Shown: in pieces, positions 16,105 through 24,708 of the stretch
Layout of the letters: the number at the start of each line of letters is the position of its first letter
Numbering within the stretch: the stretch's first letter is position 1
NCBI GenBank assembly: GCA_947382415.1
Contig: CANCYO010000012.1
Span: 1 to 57,213 of the forward strand
Direction: 5' to 3'
Length of the DNA stretch: 57,213 bases
Source of the DNA: an uncultured Lachnospiraceae bacterium
Lineage (GTDB): Bacteria; Bacillota; Clostridia; Lachnospirales; Lachnospiraceae
Program-made: the position numbers and the translations under genes
Notes under the pieces: model-generated
The model's input: the letters and a program-made list of their open reading frames with translations, nothing else
Told to the model about the DNA's origin: nothing
Database searches by the model: none

Positions 16105-17324
16105 AAAGGAAGAAAAAGCTTCTTTTTGTGATCAATACCCTGGGACATGCCGGTGCGGAAACTGCTCTGCTGGAGCTTTTGCGAAGGCTGTCCCCGGAGG
16201 AATATGAGCTTTATCTCTATGTGCTCCTGGGGCAGGGGGAGATGGTGCGCAGGCTGCCTACGCATGTGAAGCTTTTGAATACCCGGTATGACGCTGCTTC
16301 CGTGCTGAGCGGGGAGGGCAAGAAGCGGCTGCAGGGTAAGGTGCTGCGGGCGCTTGTCTCCCGGGGCACGTGTCTGAAGCTTGCGCCCTATATGCTCGCG
16401 CAGGCCTGCGCCATGCTCCGGCGGGGGAGGCTTCTGCCGGATAAGCTTCTGTGGAGAGCCATGTCGGATGGGGGAGAGCGCTTTGACATGCGCTTTGATC
16501 TGGCGGTGGCCTATCTGGAGGGCGGAGCTACCTATTATGTGGCGGATCATGTGGACGCGCGGCGCAGGGCGGCCTTTGTGCATGTGGACTATGAGCGGGC
16601 CGGCTACACCAGAGCGCTTGACCGCGGGTGTTATCTGAAGTATGACAGGGTATTTGCGGTGTCGGATGAGGTGAAGAAGGCTTTTTTGAACGTATATCCG
16701 GAGTGCGGAGCTAAGACGGAGGTCTTTCACAATCTTCTGGATGTGGATGGCATCCGGAAAAAGGCTGAAAACGGAGAGGGCTTTACGGACGGCTATGAGG
16801 GGATGCGGATTCTGTCGGTGGGGCGGCTCACCGCCCAGAAGGCATTCGAGGTGTCCGTTCAGGCCATGAAGCTTTTGAAGGAACGGGGAGAGCAGGTGCG
16901 CTGGTATGTGCTGGGGGACGGCGATCAGCGCAGGGTTCTGGAGGAGCAGGTGCGGCGTCTGGGGCTGGAGGAGGACTTTCTGATGCCCGGAGCCGTGGAC
17001 AATCCCTATCCCTATATGGCTCAGGCGGATCTTTATGTACATGCCAGCCGATTTGAGGGCAAGAGCATCGCCATACAGGAGGCACAGATTCTGGGCAAGG
17101 CGATTCTGGTGTCGGACTGCAGCGGCAACAGGGAGCAGGTGACGGACGGGGTGGACGGACGGATGTGCGGGCTGACCCCGGAGGAAATCTGCGGCGGCAT
17201 TATAGAGCTGTTACATGACCCGGAGAAGAGAGAGAGATTCGGGCGGGCAGCGGCAGAGAGAAACGCGGACAGCGGGACTGAGATCGGCAGACTGCTGTCT
17301 GTTATGGACGGACAGGCACTATAG
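16101..17324 (+). CDS. Glycosyltransferase family 4
   Basis: 407 residues, GT-B fold. N-terminal FVINTLGHAGAETALLELL is the GT4 acceptor-domain start. The donor half contains ILSVGRLTAQKAFEVSVQAM, WYVLGDGDQR and the E-x7-E motif in EGKSIAIQEAQ. Soluble or peripheral, cytoplasmic face. Substrate cannot be read from sequence. Coupled to the DUF2304 gene by a 4-nt overlap, so co-expressed with the pel genes and probably adds sugars to a second glycan or a decoration. Confidence 0.9.
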   Translation: MKRKKKLLFVINTLGHAGAETALLELLRRLSPEEYELYLYVLLGQGEMVRRLPTHVKLLNTRYDAASVLSGEGKKRLQGKVLRALVSRGTCLKLAPYMLAQACAMLRRGRLLPDKLLWRAMSDGGERFDMRFDLAVAYLEGGATYYVADHVDARRRAAFVHVDYERAGYTRALDRGCYLKYDRVFAVSDEVKKAFLNVYPECGAKTEVFHNLLDVDGIRKKAENGEGFTDGYEGMRILSVGRLTAQKAFEVSVQAMKLLKERGEQVRWYVLGDGDQRRVLEEQVRRLGLEEDFLMPGAVDNPYPYMAQADLYVHASRFEGKSIAIQEAQILGKAILVSDCSGNREQVTDGVDGRMCGLTPEEICGGIIELLHDPEKRERFGRAAAERNADSGTEIGRLLSVMDGQAL

Positions 17325-17354
17325 GTACAACGCCGCCTGCAGGGCGGATGAGAG

Positions 17355-18140
17355 GTGACATTGAGGGTGAAAAAGGACGTATTGATCATTATGCCGGCCT
17401 ACAATGAGGGGAAAAATATAGGCGCCCTTCTGGATAAACTGGAGCAGCCGGAAATTGCGCGGATTGCGGATCTGCTGGTCATGAACGACGCTTCGCGGGA
17501 CGATACGGAAAGCATTGTCAGGAGCAGGAATCATGCCGTTATAAACCATGTGTTCAATCTGGGCTACGGGAGCGGTCTGCAGGTGGGTTACAAATATGCG
17601 GTGGAAAAAGGGTATCGCTATGTGATTCAGATGGATGCGGACGGACAGCATGACGCGGGGAATATCGAGACCATCCTGAAATGTCTGAAGACGGCGGACG
17701 AGGGCGGGAAATGCCCGGATATCGTGCTGGGCTCCCGGTTTGTGGAGGGGAGCGTGGGATATCCGACTTCCCTGATCAAAAGGATTGCCTACTCGCTGTT
17801 CCGGGTATTGATCCGGTTGGGGACGGGCAGGCGGATCATGGATCCCACCACGGGCCTGCAGGGACTGAACAGGAGGGCTTTCTCCTATTACGCCCAGTAC
17901 AATCATTTTGACGACAAGTACCCCGATGCCAATATGCTGATGCAGATGCTGCTTCTTGGGTTTCGGGTGAAGGAGATTCCCGCCCTCATGCATGTGCGGC
18001 GCGAGGGAGTCAGTATGCACTCGGGACTGAAACCGGTGATTTATATGTTTCGCATGATGTTTTCCATCATTGCGGTGTGGATTCGGATCAAACTGTTTCA
18101 TGTGGACGTGGAGGCTATGAATGAGGAAATTGTTTCGTGA
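17355..18140 (+). CDS. Glycosyltransferase family 2 (DPM1-like)
   Basis: 261 residues from GTG 17355; TTG 17361 with AGAGG five bases upstream is an equally good start. GT-A motifs: IIMPAYNEGKNIGALLDKL, LLVMNDASRDDT, NLGYGSGLQVGYKYA and the DXD in QMDADGQHD. The C-terminus lacks the two membrane helices of DPM3-type fusions but has one hydrophobic stretch (FRMMFSIIAVWIRI). Such enzymes move a sugar to a polyprenyl phosphate. The DUF2304 protein encoded upstream is its usual partner, and the large membrane protein at 19456 could use the product. Confidence 0.9.
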   Translation: MTLRVKKDVLIIMPAYNEGKNIGALLDKLEQPEIARIADLLVMNDASRDDTESIVRSRNHAVINHVFNLGYGSGLQVGYKYAVEKGYRYVIQMDADGQHDAGNIETILKCLKTADEGGKCPDIVLGSRFVEGSVGYPTSLIKRIAYSLFRVLIRLGTGRRIMDPTTGLQGLNRRAFSYYAQYNHFDDKYPDANMLMQMLLLGFRVKEIPALMHVRREGVSMHSGLKPVIYMFRMMFSIIAVWIRIKLFHVDVEAMNEEIVS

Positions 18141-19434
18141 TCTGTGGGGAGAGAAGGAGAGCTGGACCCTGCAGGCGGCTGACCTGACTGAGCAGATAAA
18201 GCCTCTGTCCAATCCCGCCAGAGGCTGGTATCAGATCTACACCTTTCAGGCGGAGGCGGAACCGGATCTGCAGGAGCTGGCGTATTGTCTGGATATGACC
18301 CAGACCCTGGCGCTGGTGTTTTTTGATATCGGGTTTTACCGCGATCTGGAGCTGGATGCGGACTGTCTTCGGCGCATGAAGGAGATTCTGCGCTTTTTTG
18401 CGGACAATCATAAGGATATTATTCTGCGTGTGGCCTACGACCATCAGGGCAGGGCGCTGGAGCTGGAGCCCTTCACGTTTGAGCGTGTGCTGCGGCATAT
18501 GGAGCAGTTGGGGGAGGTGCTGGCCGAATTTCCCCATGAGATTCTGGTCTGGCAGGGACTTTTGTTGGGAAACTGGGGGGAGATGCACACTTCACGCTTC
18601 CTGACCCGGGAGAAGCTTCTGCAGCTTGCGGATATGCTGTATCATGAGAAGAGTCCTCATACTTTTGCCGCGGTGAGGAAGCCTGCGTATTACAGAATGC
18701 TGCGGGGAGACCGAATAGGCGGTATGGGACTGTTCGACGACGGGATCTTTGGATCCGGCAGCGATTTGGGAACTTTCGGAACTTACACAAAGGAGGCCGC
18801 GGGCTGGGAGGAGGCATGGTGCCGGGGAGAGGAGCTTGCCTTTTTGGAGGAAATGTGCCGCAGGGCGGTGAACGGCGGGGAGGCTGTGTATGGGGAAGAA
18901 TACACGGAAAAGCTCTCCGGGGAACAGATGACGGACGATCTGCGCAGAATGCATATCGCTTATCTGAACAGCAGGCATGATGTCAGGATTCTGGATCTGT
19001 GGAAAAAATGCCCTTATCAGGGACAGGGTCCCTGGGCGGGGAGAAGTCTATATGATTACATAGGCGCCCATCTGGGTTACCGGTTTCGGGTGAGGGAGGT
19101 TTTGCTGTCTCCCGTGAAGGGAGTCCGAAAGGGGATGTGCCGGGTGGAGATCGAGTTCGAGAACTGCGGTTTCGGGAATCTCTGTCAGGAGGCAGAGCTG
19201 TATCTGGAATGGACGGAGGCGGAGGGGCGCTATCGGAGGCAGCGCCTTGACTGCGATCTGCGGGAGGCGGACAGCGGAGGCAGAGTGCGGATCGCCTGTG
19301 CGATACAGGGTTGCGAGTGTACTTTGTATCTGGCGGCAAGGCGGAAGTGGGACGGCGCGTCCATATGGTTTGCAAATGTGTCCGACGGCGCGGGCAGGGT
19401 GATCCTGGGCAGCCTGTGCAGACAGGAACGATAG
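18121..19434 (+). CDS. DUF4874/DUF4832 protein without signal sequence
   Basis: 437 residues, starting inside the GT2 gene (20-nt overlap). Residues about 25-330 form a TIM-barrel-like glycosidase-type domain: NPARGWYQIY, ALVFFDIGFY, VWQGLLLGNWGEMHTSRF, RRMHIAYLNSRHD. The last about 110 residues look like the DUF4832 beta domain (CRVEIEFENCGFGNL). Both families are uncharacterised. No signal peptide or membrane segment is visible, unlike its paralogue at 22061. It may act on a cytoplasmic glycan intermediate or leave by another route; catalytic residues are not assignable. Confidence 0.75.
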   Translation: MRKLFRDLWGEKESWTLQAADLTEQIKPLSNPARGWYQIYTFQAEAEPDLQELAYCLDMTQTLALVFFDIGFYRDLELDADCLRRMKEILRFFADNHKDIILRVAYDHQGRALELEPFTFERVLRHMEQLGEVLAEFPHEILVWQGLLLGNWGEMHTSRFLTREKLLQLADMLYHEKSPHTFAAVRKPAYYRMLRGDRIGGMGLFDDGIFGSGSDLGTFGTYTKEAAGWEEAWCRGEELAFLEEMCRRAVNGGEAVYGEEYTEKLSGEQMTDDLRRMHIAYLNSRHDVRILDLWKKCPYQGQGPWAGRSLYDYIGAHLGYRFRVREVLLSPVKGVRKGMCRVEIEFENCGFGNLCQEAELYLEWTEAEGRYRRQRLDCDLREADSGGRVRIACAIQGCECTLYLAARRKWDGASIWFANVSDGAGRVILGSLCRQER

Positions 19435-19455
19435 AAGACAGTGGGAGGTATCCGG

Positions 19456-22029
19456 TTGACTACACTATATTGGCTTCTGGAATACGGAAAAGTATTTCTG
19501 GCATATATGTTCATAATGTTTATCTGGCCCTCTGTGGTATTCGGCAGGTTTCTGAAGGGGCGGAGCCTGACCTTTCGCTTTGGCTTCTGTGTCACGTTCC
19601 AGACTGTCCTGGTCAACACGGTGGTGCTGGCGCTGGGACTGGTTCATCTGCTGCAGCCTTTGATGGTGCAGATTTTGTTCTATGCCACTTTTTTATGCGT
19701 ACTGGTGCGGGATGTGCGCTGGGGCGAGAAACAGTACAAGAAGCTGCGCCGCCTGATCAACGGCACCTATGGCGTAAAGACATTGTTTGCGGACGTGGCG
19801 GATCTCATCGGTGGGAAACTAAAGGCAGAGTGGGAAAAATTCCTGAGGATGATGCGGGGCCGATGGTGGGAGTACGGACTGCTCTCCGTGATCCTGATCT
19901 ATGGGGCCGTGTATTTTTCCTATGGTGCTTTTCAGGATTATTCGTATGGATTCGGAGATATGTATCCGCATAATGCCTGGATTTACGGACTCTCTCAGGG
20001 GCAGGTATTCTCCGCCGGAGTCTATCCCGAGGGTATGCACTGTTTTCTCTATGCCATGCACACCTTGTTCGGAATCCGCATTTACAGTTGTCTGCTGTTT
20101 ACGGCGGGGATTCATATACTGATTTTTCTGTTATCGGCGTATGTTATGCTGAAGGAGGTGTTTCGCTGGCGTTATGCGCCCATGCTGGCGCTGGCGGCTT
20201 TCCTCACGGTGGATGTGGTGTGTATCAATGAGATCTACAGCATGTCCCGCCTGCAGTGGACGCTGCCCCAGGAATTCGGTCTGTTTACGCAGTTTTTGTG
20301 CGCGGCTTTTCTGGTGCGGTATCTGCGCACGGCAGGGCCTGCCAGGAAGCCGGAGGGAGGCTTTAAGGCGGTGTTTTTCAAGTCTTACCGTCCCGTACAT
20401 TATCCGGGGGAGATCGAGAGGCCGCCGGAGTACACGAAGAATTACTGGGACGAGAATCTGCTGGTCTTTGTGCTGGCGCTGGCGGCTTCTCTGGCGATCC
20501 ATTTTTATGTCACGATCATGGCGTTCTTCCTGTGTGTCGCCTTTGTGCCCGCGGGATTGTGCAAAATATTGAATCCCAGACGGCTCGTGCCTCTGGTGAC
20601 GGCGGCGGTCTGCGGCTTCTTTATCGCGGTGCTGCCCATGGCGGGGGCGTTGGCCTCCGGCATTCCCTTTCAGGGCTCCATCGGCTGGGCCATGAGCGTT
20701 ATCAACGGCACGGAGGGTCAGGGCGGCGGAGAGATCATATTGGATGAATCCGGCGGAGAGATCACAGGAAATATTTTTGACAGCTTTCGGGAGAACCAGG
20801 ACGATCATAATGCGGACGGTACCGCGGCTCCGGAAGCGCCGGGTCAGGCAGGGCAGAACGGCCTGGCAGGGCAGAACGGTCAGACAGGGCAGAATGGTCA
20901 GAACGGCCAGACAGATCAGAGCGGTCCGGCAGGGCAGAGCCAGCCGGGCCAAGAGTACCCGGAGGCGTCGAAGCCGAAGCTCTCTCTGGAGCAGCGGCTG
21001 GAGCGGCTGGGAGAGACGCTGTGGAATAAGCTGCAGGCGCTTTATCATGACGCCTATGTGACTTTGTACCGCCAGCAGAGGGCAGGACTTATTGTGTTCT
21101 GGACTGTTGCGGCGCTGGTAATCTGGCTGGCGGCCCGCGTGTTTTTCACGGGTCTTAGTCTGGTGCGGGAGAGCGGGGAATATGATCCCGCCAGCGTGGA
21201 CGGATATTTTTCCCTGACGCTCTCCTCCGTGATCTTCATGGCCATGTATTGTGCCACCAGTCTGGGGCTTCCCTCGCTGATTGCGGGATCGAGGCTCTGT
21301 TCCGTGGCGCAGCTTCTGATTCTGGGCGTCATGATGATTCCGCTGGATCTGCTCATGAGCATAGTCTGGCCCCGGCTGCCAAAGCATGTGGCCAGGGCGG
21401 TTCCCATGGTATGTGTGGCGGCCATTTATCTGGGGACAATGTTGACGGGAACCTTCCACGGGTATCTCTATTATGAGCTGACCCGGTATAATGCGGCGGT
21501 GATGGTGACTTATTCGGTCACCAACAGGCTTCCCGCCGGAAGCTTTACCGTGGTTTCCACGGTGGATGAATTGTATCAGCTCAATCAGTACGGGTTTCAT
21601 GAGGAGGCCATCAATTTTGTGAACAAGAGCGACGATGAGGAATATTCTCTCCCGTCGGAGCATGTGTTCATCTATGTGGAGAAAAAGCCGCTGGAATACG
21701 CCCAGAGCCATTTCTTTGCGGGGCCCGGCTGGCTTGCATGGGAGAAATATCCTGCGTATTATGATTCCTATGTGAGTCAGTGTCCTGATATCACGTCCTC
21801 GGAGATATCCGTTGAGGGGGAGGTCTATCAGGGAAAATTTGCCGATTCCTCCCGTGTCTATTCCAATCTGGAGCAGCGCACCATGCTGGAATCCAAGCTG
21901 TACCGGTGGTGCAGGGAGTTTGAAAGGCTGTATCCGGGGGAACTGCACATTTATTATGAGGACGAGAATTTTGTATGCTATTATATCAGGCAGAACACGT
22001 TGAGTCAGTATTCCTTTGGGATTCTCTGA
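19456..22029 (+). CDS. Large polytopic membrane protein, GT-C-like
   Basis: 857 residues from TTG 19456, chosen for GGGAGG seven bases upstream; GTG 19441 would overlap that site. About 12-14 hydrophobic segments occur. An extracytoplasmic-type loop reads YGFGDMYPHNAWIYGL and EGMHCFLYAMHTLFG, with the acidic residue after the first hydrophobic pair expected of GT-C glycosyltransferases. Residues about 463-495 form a collagen-like G-x-y stretch, then a charged linker, a second set of helices and a soluble C-terminal domain of about 170 residues. Likely polymerises or transfers polyprenyl-linked sugars; an alternative is an O-antigen-ligase-like enzyme. Function unproven. Confidence 0.65.
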   Translation: MTTLYWLLEYGKVFLAYMFIMFIWPSVVFGRFLKGRSLTFRFGFCVTFQTVLVNTVVLALGLVHLLQPLMVQILFYATFLCVLVRDVRWGEKQYKKLRRLINGTYGVKTLFADVADLIGGKLKAEWEKFLRMMRGRWWEYGLLSVILIYGAVYFSYGAFQDYSYGFGDMYPHNAWIYGLSQGQVFSAGVYPEGMHCFLYAMHTLFGIRIYSCLLFTAGIHILIFLLSAYVMLKEVFRWRYAPMLALAAFLTVDVVCINEIYSMSRLQWTLPQEFGLFTQFLCAAFLVRYLRTAGPARKPEGGFKAVFFKSYRPVHYPGEIERPPEYTKNYWDENLLVFVLALAASLAIHFYVTIMAFFLCVAFVPAGLCKILNPRRLVPLVTAAVCGFFIAVLPMAGALASGIPFQGSIGWAMSVINGTEGQGGGEIILDESGGEITGNIFDSFRENQDDHNADGTAAPEAPGQAGQNGLAGQNGQTGQNGQNGQTDQSGPAGQSQPGQEYPEASKPKLSLEQRLERLGETLWNKLQALYHDAYVTLYRQQRAGLIVFWTVAALVIWLAARVFFTGLSLVRESGEYDPASVDGYFSLTLSSVIFMAMYCATSLGLPSLIAGSRLCSVAQLLILGVMMIPLDLLMSIVWPRLPKHVARAVPMVCVAAIYLGTMLTGTFHGYLYYELTRYNAAVMVTYSVTNRLPAGSFTVVSTVDELYQLNQYGFHEEAINFVNKSDDEEYSLPSEHVFIYVEKKPLEYAQSHFFAGPGWLAWEKYPAYYDSYVSQCPDITSSEISVEGEVYQGKFADSSRVYSNLEQRTMLESKLYRWCREFERLYPGELHIYYEDENFVCYYIRQNTLSQYSFGIL
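20842..20940 (+). repeat. 9-nt in-frame repeat encoding collagen-like G-x-y
   Basis: Eleven consecutive triplets: GQA GQN GLA GQN GQT GQN GQN then GQT DQS GPA GQS. They lie in an extramembrane linker of the large membrane protein. Codons vary (GGC, GGT, GGG), so the repeat is old or selected. Confidence 0.8.
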
Positions 22030-22060
22030 GCAAAGGGATGCTGAAAAACTAAAAAGCGAA

Positions 22061-23689
22061 ATGGAAATGGTTATGGAAGGGAAGAAGGAAAGAGTGGGAA
22101 AGAGGCGGGCAGGGCTGGCAGCCATGCTGCTTCCGTCCTGTGTGTTGCTGGCAGCCTGTATCCTGCTTACAGCGTGTCTCCTCCATCTGAGGAGTGAGCT
22201 TGAGGAGCTGCGTCAGAGCCTGCTGTATGCCAGAGGCCATGGGGATGTGACTGTGGAGAACGGGCAGTTTACGGAGTCTGCACGGATTCTGGACAATCCG
22301 GGCAGGGGCTTTTACTATATGCATGGCTTTCGGATCAGTGATGACAAAACTGATTACAGGGAGGAGATTGCGAAGAGATTCTGCCGGGATGAGGACACCA
22401 GGCTTGCCATGATACAGGTGAATCTTCAGGCCTATCGGGACAAGCCCATATCTGCGGAGGGACTTGAGAATCTGGAGCGGCTGTTCGAGGCGCTGGAGGC
22501 GGTGGACAAGCAGTTTATTGTGAGATTTTTGTATGACTGGGACGGAGAGATCGACGCCTATGAGCCGGAGGCGCTGGAGGTGATTCTGGAGCATATGAGA
22601 CAGGCGGGCCCCATCCTGCGGGAGCATGGGGATATTATTTTTACGCTGCAGGGGCTTTTTATCGGCAACTGGGGTGAGATGAACGGGACAGAGTTCGCTA
22701 ATCAGGACGATATCCGGATTCTGGCAGAACAGCTCTATGAGGCTACGGGAGGGGAGGTCTTTCTGGCGGTCCGTATGCCCATGCAGTGGCGTATGGCCAC
22801 GGGCCTGAAATGGCCGTCTGAGGACGGGGTCTTCTATGACGGCCTTGCGTCGAGGCTTGGTCTCTATAACGACGGTATGCTGGGAAGCTGGAGCGATTAC
22901 GGTACCTATGGCGACCAGAACAAACAGGAGCATGGGTATTTTACCTACTGGAACAGGGAGGAAGAACTGGAGTTTCAGGAGGAGCTGTGCAGGACGGTGC
23001 CCATTGGGGGAGAGGTCATTGTGGACAATCCCTATAATGATTTTGAGAATGCGCTGGCCGATCTGAAGCGGATGCATGTGACTTATCTGAATAAGGATTT
23101 TGACAAGAATGTATTGAATAAATGGGCGAGGTATACGGTCTCTGAGGAGGGCTGTTTTGACGGGATGGACGGTCTGAGCTATATGGAACGGCATCTGGGG
23201 TACAGGCTCCTTATCGAAGAGGCGGCTCTTGCTTACGAGTTCCGTCAGGATGTGCTGTCTGTGGATGTGGCGATGCGGAATGTGGGCTTCGCCCCGCTGT
23301 ACCGCCCGGTGAAGGCGAGAGTCTGCATGGTGGAGAGCGGGACGGGAGCGGTTTATTCCTGTGGGGCGGAACATGAGCTGGAGACTTTGGCCGGGGGAAA
23401 TGACGCCCATATGGCAGCGAAGGTCAGGACGGATATCTCCCTTGCAGGGAAGACCGCGGGACAGTACCGGCTGTATCTGGAGATCATGGATGAGCGTTCG
23501 GGAGAGCGGATTCTTCTGGCCAATGAGCAGGAACCGGAGGAGTATGGATATCTGATCGGAACGGTGGAATTACAGCCTGTAGAGGGGTTGCCGGCGGAAC
23601 CTGAGGGAGAACCGGAAACAGAATCGGAAACAGAGCCGGGAGCAGAATCGGATGGAACATTGGAGGCAGAACCGGAGGGAGGTGCGTGA
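22061..23689 (+). CDS. Membrane-anchored DUF4874/DUF4832 protein
   Basis: About 542 residues from ATG 22061; ATG 22067, 22073 and an upstream TTG 22016 are alternatives, none with an ideal ribosome site. An N-terminal hydrophobic segment (LAAMLLPSCVLLAACILLTAC) predicts a membrane-anchored outer-face protein; the LTAC could be a lipobox. The barrel domain has NPGRGFYYMHGF, LQGLFIGNWGEM and KRMHVTYLNKDFDK, aligning with its paralogue at 18121. The DUF4832 beta domain follows, then an E/P-rich tail of seven four-residue repeats. Overlaps the preceding gene. Proposed extracellular glycan-processing partner of the locus; activity untested. Confidence 0.75.
   Translation: MEMVMEGKKERVGKRRAGLAAMLLPSCVLLAACILLTACLLHLRSELEELRQSLLYARGHGDVTVENGQFTESARILDNPGRGFYYMHGFRISDDKTDYREEIAKRFCRDEDTRLAMIQVNLQAYRDKPISAEGLENLERLFEALEAVDKQFIVRFLYDWDGEIDAYEPEALEVILEHMRQAGPILREHGDIIFTLQGLFIGNWGEMNGTEFANQDDIRILAEQLYEATGGEVFLAVRMPMQWRMATGLKWPSEDGVFYDGLASRLGLYNDGMLGSWSDYGTYGDQNKQEHGYFTYWNREEELEFQEELCRTVPIGGEVIVDNPYNDFENALADLKRMHVTYLNKDFDKNVLNKWARYTVSEEGCFDGMDGLSYMERHLGYRLLIEEAALAYEFRQDVLSVDVAMRNVGFAPLYRPVKARVCMVESGTGAVYSCGAEHELETLAGGNDAHMAAKVRTDISLAGKTAGQYRLYLEIMDERSGERILLANEQEPEEYGYLIGTVELQPVEGLPAEPEGEPETESETEPGAESDGTLEAEPEGGA
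23597..23680 (+). repeat. Seven 12-nt in-frame repeats at the end of the DUF4832 gene
   Basis: Units encode EPEG, EPET, ESET, EPGA, ESDG, TLEA and EPEG. The last unit supplies the GGAGGGAGGT ribosome site for the next gene, so the repeat sits across the gene boundary. Confidence 0.85.
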
Positions 23690-23692
23690 GCG

Positions 23693-24694
23693 TTGAAGCC
23701 GATAGATTTTGTGGTGACATGGGTGGACGGCGCCGATGAGGCGTGGAGACAGGAGAAGGCAAAGTACGCTCAGGCCGCCGGGGATGATGACCGCGGGGAG
23801 CGCTACAGGGACTGGGAGCTTCTGCGCTATTGGTTCAGGGGCGTGGAGCGGTATGCTCCCTGGGTGAGGAAGATCTGGTTTGTCACCTGGGGGCATCTGC
23901 CCGAATGGCTGAACACGGACAGTCCCCGGCTGCAGATTGTGCGGCATGAGGACTATATTCCGGGAGAGTATCTGCCCACCTTCAACAGTAATGTGCTGGA
24001 GATTTATCTGCATAAGATAAAAGGGCTCTCAGAGCAGTTCGTGTATTTTAACGACGATATGTTTTTGATCGATAAGGTCAGGCCGGAGGATTTCTTCCGC
24101 GGAGAAAAGCCCTGCGATATGCTGGCGCTGCAGGCGGTGGTGGCCAATCCCTCTAATCCGGTGATGTCCTATCTGTATCTGAACAATTCCATGGCGCTGG
24201 CCAGACATTTTGACAAGCGGGAGAATATGAAGAGACACCCGGGAGCGTATTTCAGGATCGGCTATCCCCCCACCCGTTTCTGGTATAATGTGCTGGAGCG
24301 GGCTTTCCCGCTCTACACGGGGTTTTACACGGTACACGGTCCCTCGCCTTTTAGCAGGCATACCTTTGAGGAGGTGTGGGAGCAGGAGGGCGATATCCTG
24401 CGGGACATGTCCGGAAACCGGTTCCGCAGCCCCGGTGATGTGACGCAGTATCTGTTCCGGGAGTGGCAGAAGCTGTCCGGGAATTTTCATCCCGCAAACA
24501 TCCAGCGCAGCTTTGGATATTTTGAGATCGGAGAGGATAACCGGAAGCTCCTTGAGACTATCCGGAGGCAGAAGCGCAGAATCGTCTGTGTCAACGACAC
24601 CTGGCAGGCAGGAGATTTTCAGAGCGTAAAGGCGCAGCTGCAGGCTGCATTTGAACGGATTCTTCCCGTGGCTTCGGAATTTGAACGCGGATAA
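23693..24694 (+). CDS. Stealth-family sugar-phosphate transferase
   Basis: 333 residues from TTG 23693 with GGAGGT nine bases upstream. Stealth conserved regions are clear: CR1 IDFVVTWVDGADEAW, CR2 YRDWELLRYWFRGVERYAPW with VTWGHLPEWL and FVYFNDDMFL, CR3/CR4 features HGPSPFSRHTF and CVNDT. Family members transfer hexose-1-phosphate to build phosphodiester-linked capsules or to cap glycans (as in GlcNAc-1-phosphotransferase). Soluble, cytoplasmic. Its presence means the locus makes at least one glycan containing sugar phosphate, which plain Pel does not. Confidence 0.93.
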   Translation: MKPIDFVVTWVDGADEAWRQEKAKYAQAAGDDDRGERYRDWELLRYWFRGVERYAPWVRKIWFVTWGHLPEWLNTDSPRLQIVRHEDYIPGEYLPTFNSNVLEIYLHKIKGLSEQFVYFNDDMFLIDKVRPEDFFRGEKPCDMLALQAVVANPSNPVMSYLYLNNSMALARHFDKRENMKRHPGAYFRIGYPPTRFWYNVLERAFPLYTGFYTVHGPSPFSRHTFEEVWEQEGDILRDMSGNRFRSPGDVTQYLFREWQKLSGNFHPANIQRSFGYFEIGEDNRKLLETIRRQKRRIVCVNDTWQAGDFQSVKAQLQAAFERILPVASEFERG

Positions 24695-24708
24695 TTGGAG
24701 GGACTACT

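Noticed and set aside
20131..22125. A 664-codon open frame on the minus strand
   Set aside because: It is antisense to the large membrane protein, has no ribosome site, and its translation is rich in His/Arg/Gln as expected for a shadow of a GC-rich gene. Similar long antisense frames at 13005-13973, 14194-15081, 16080-17042, 22049-23410 and 53335-54330 were rejected for the same reason.
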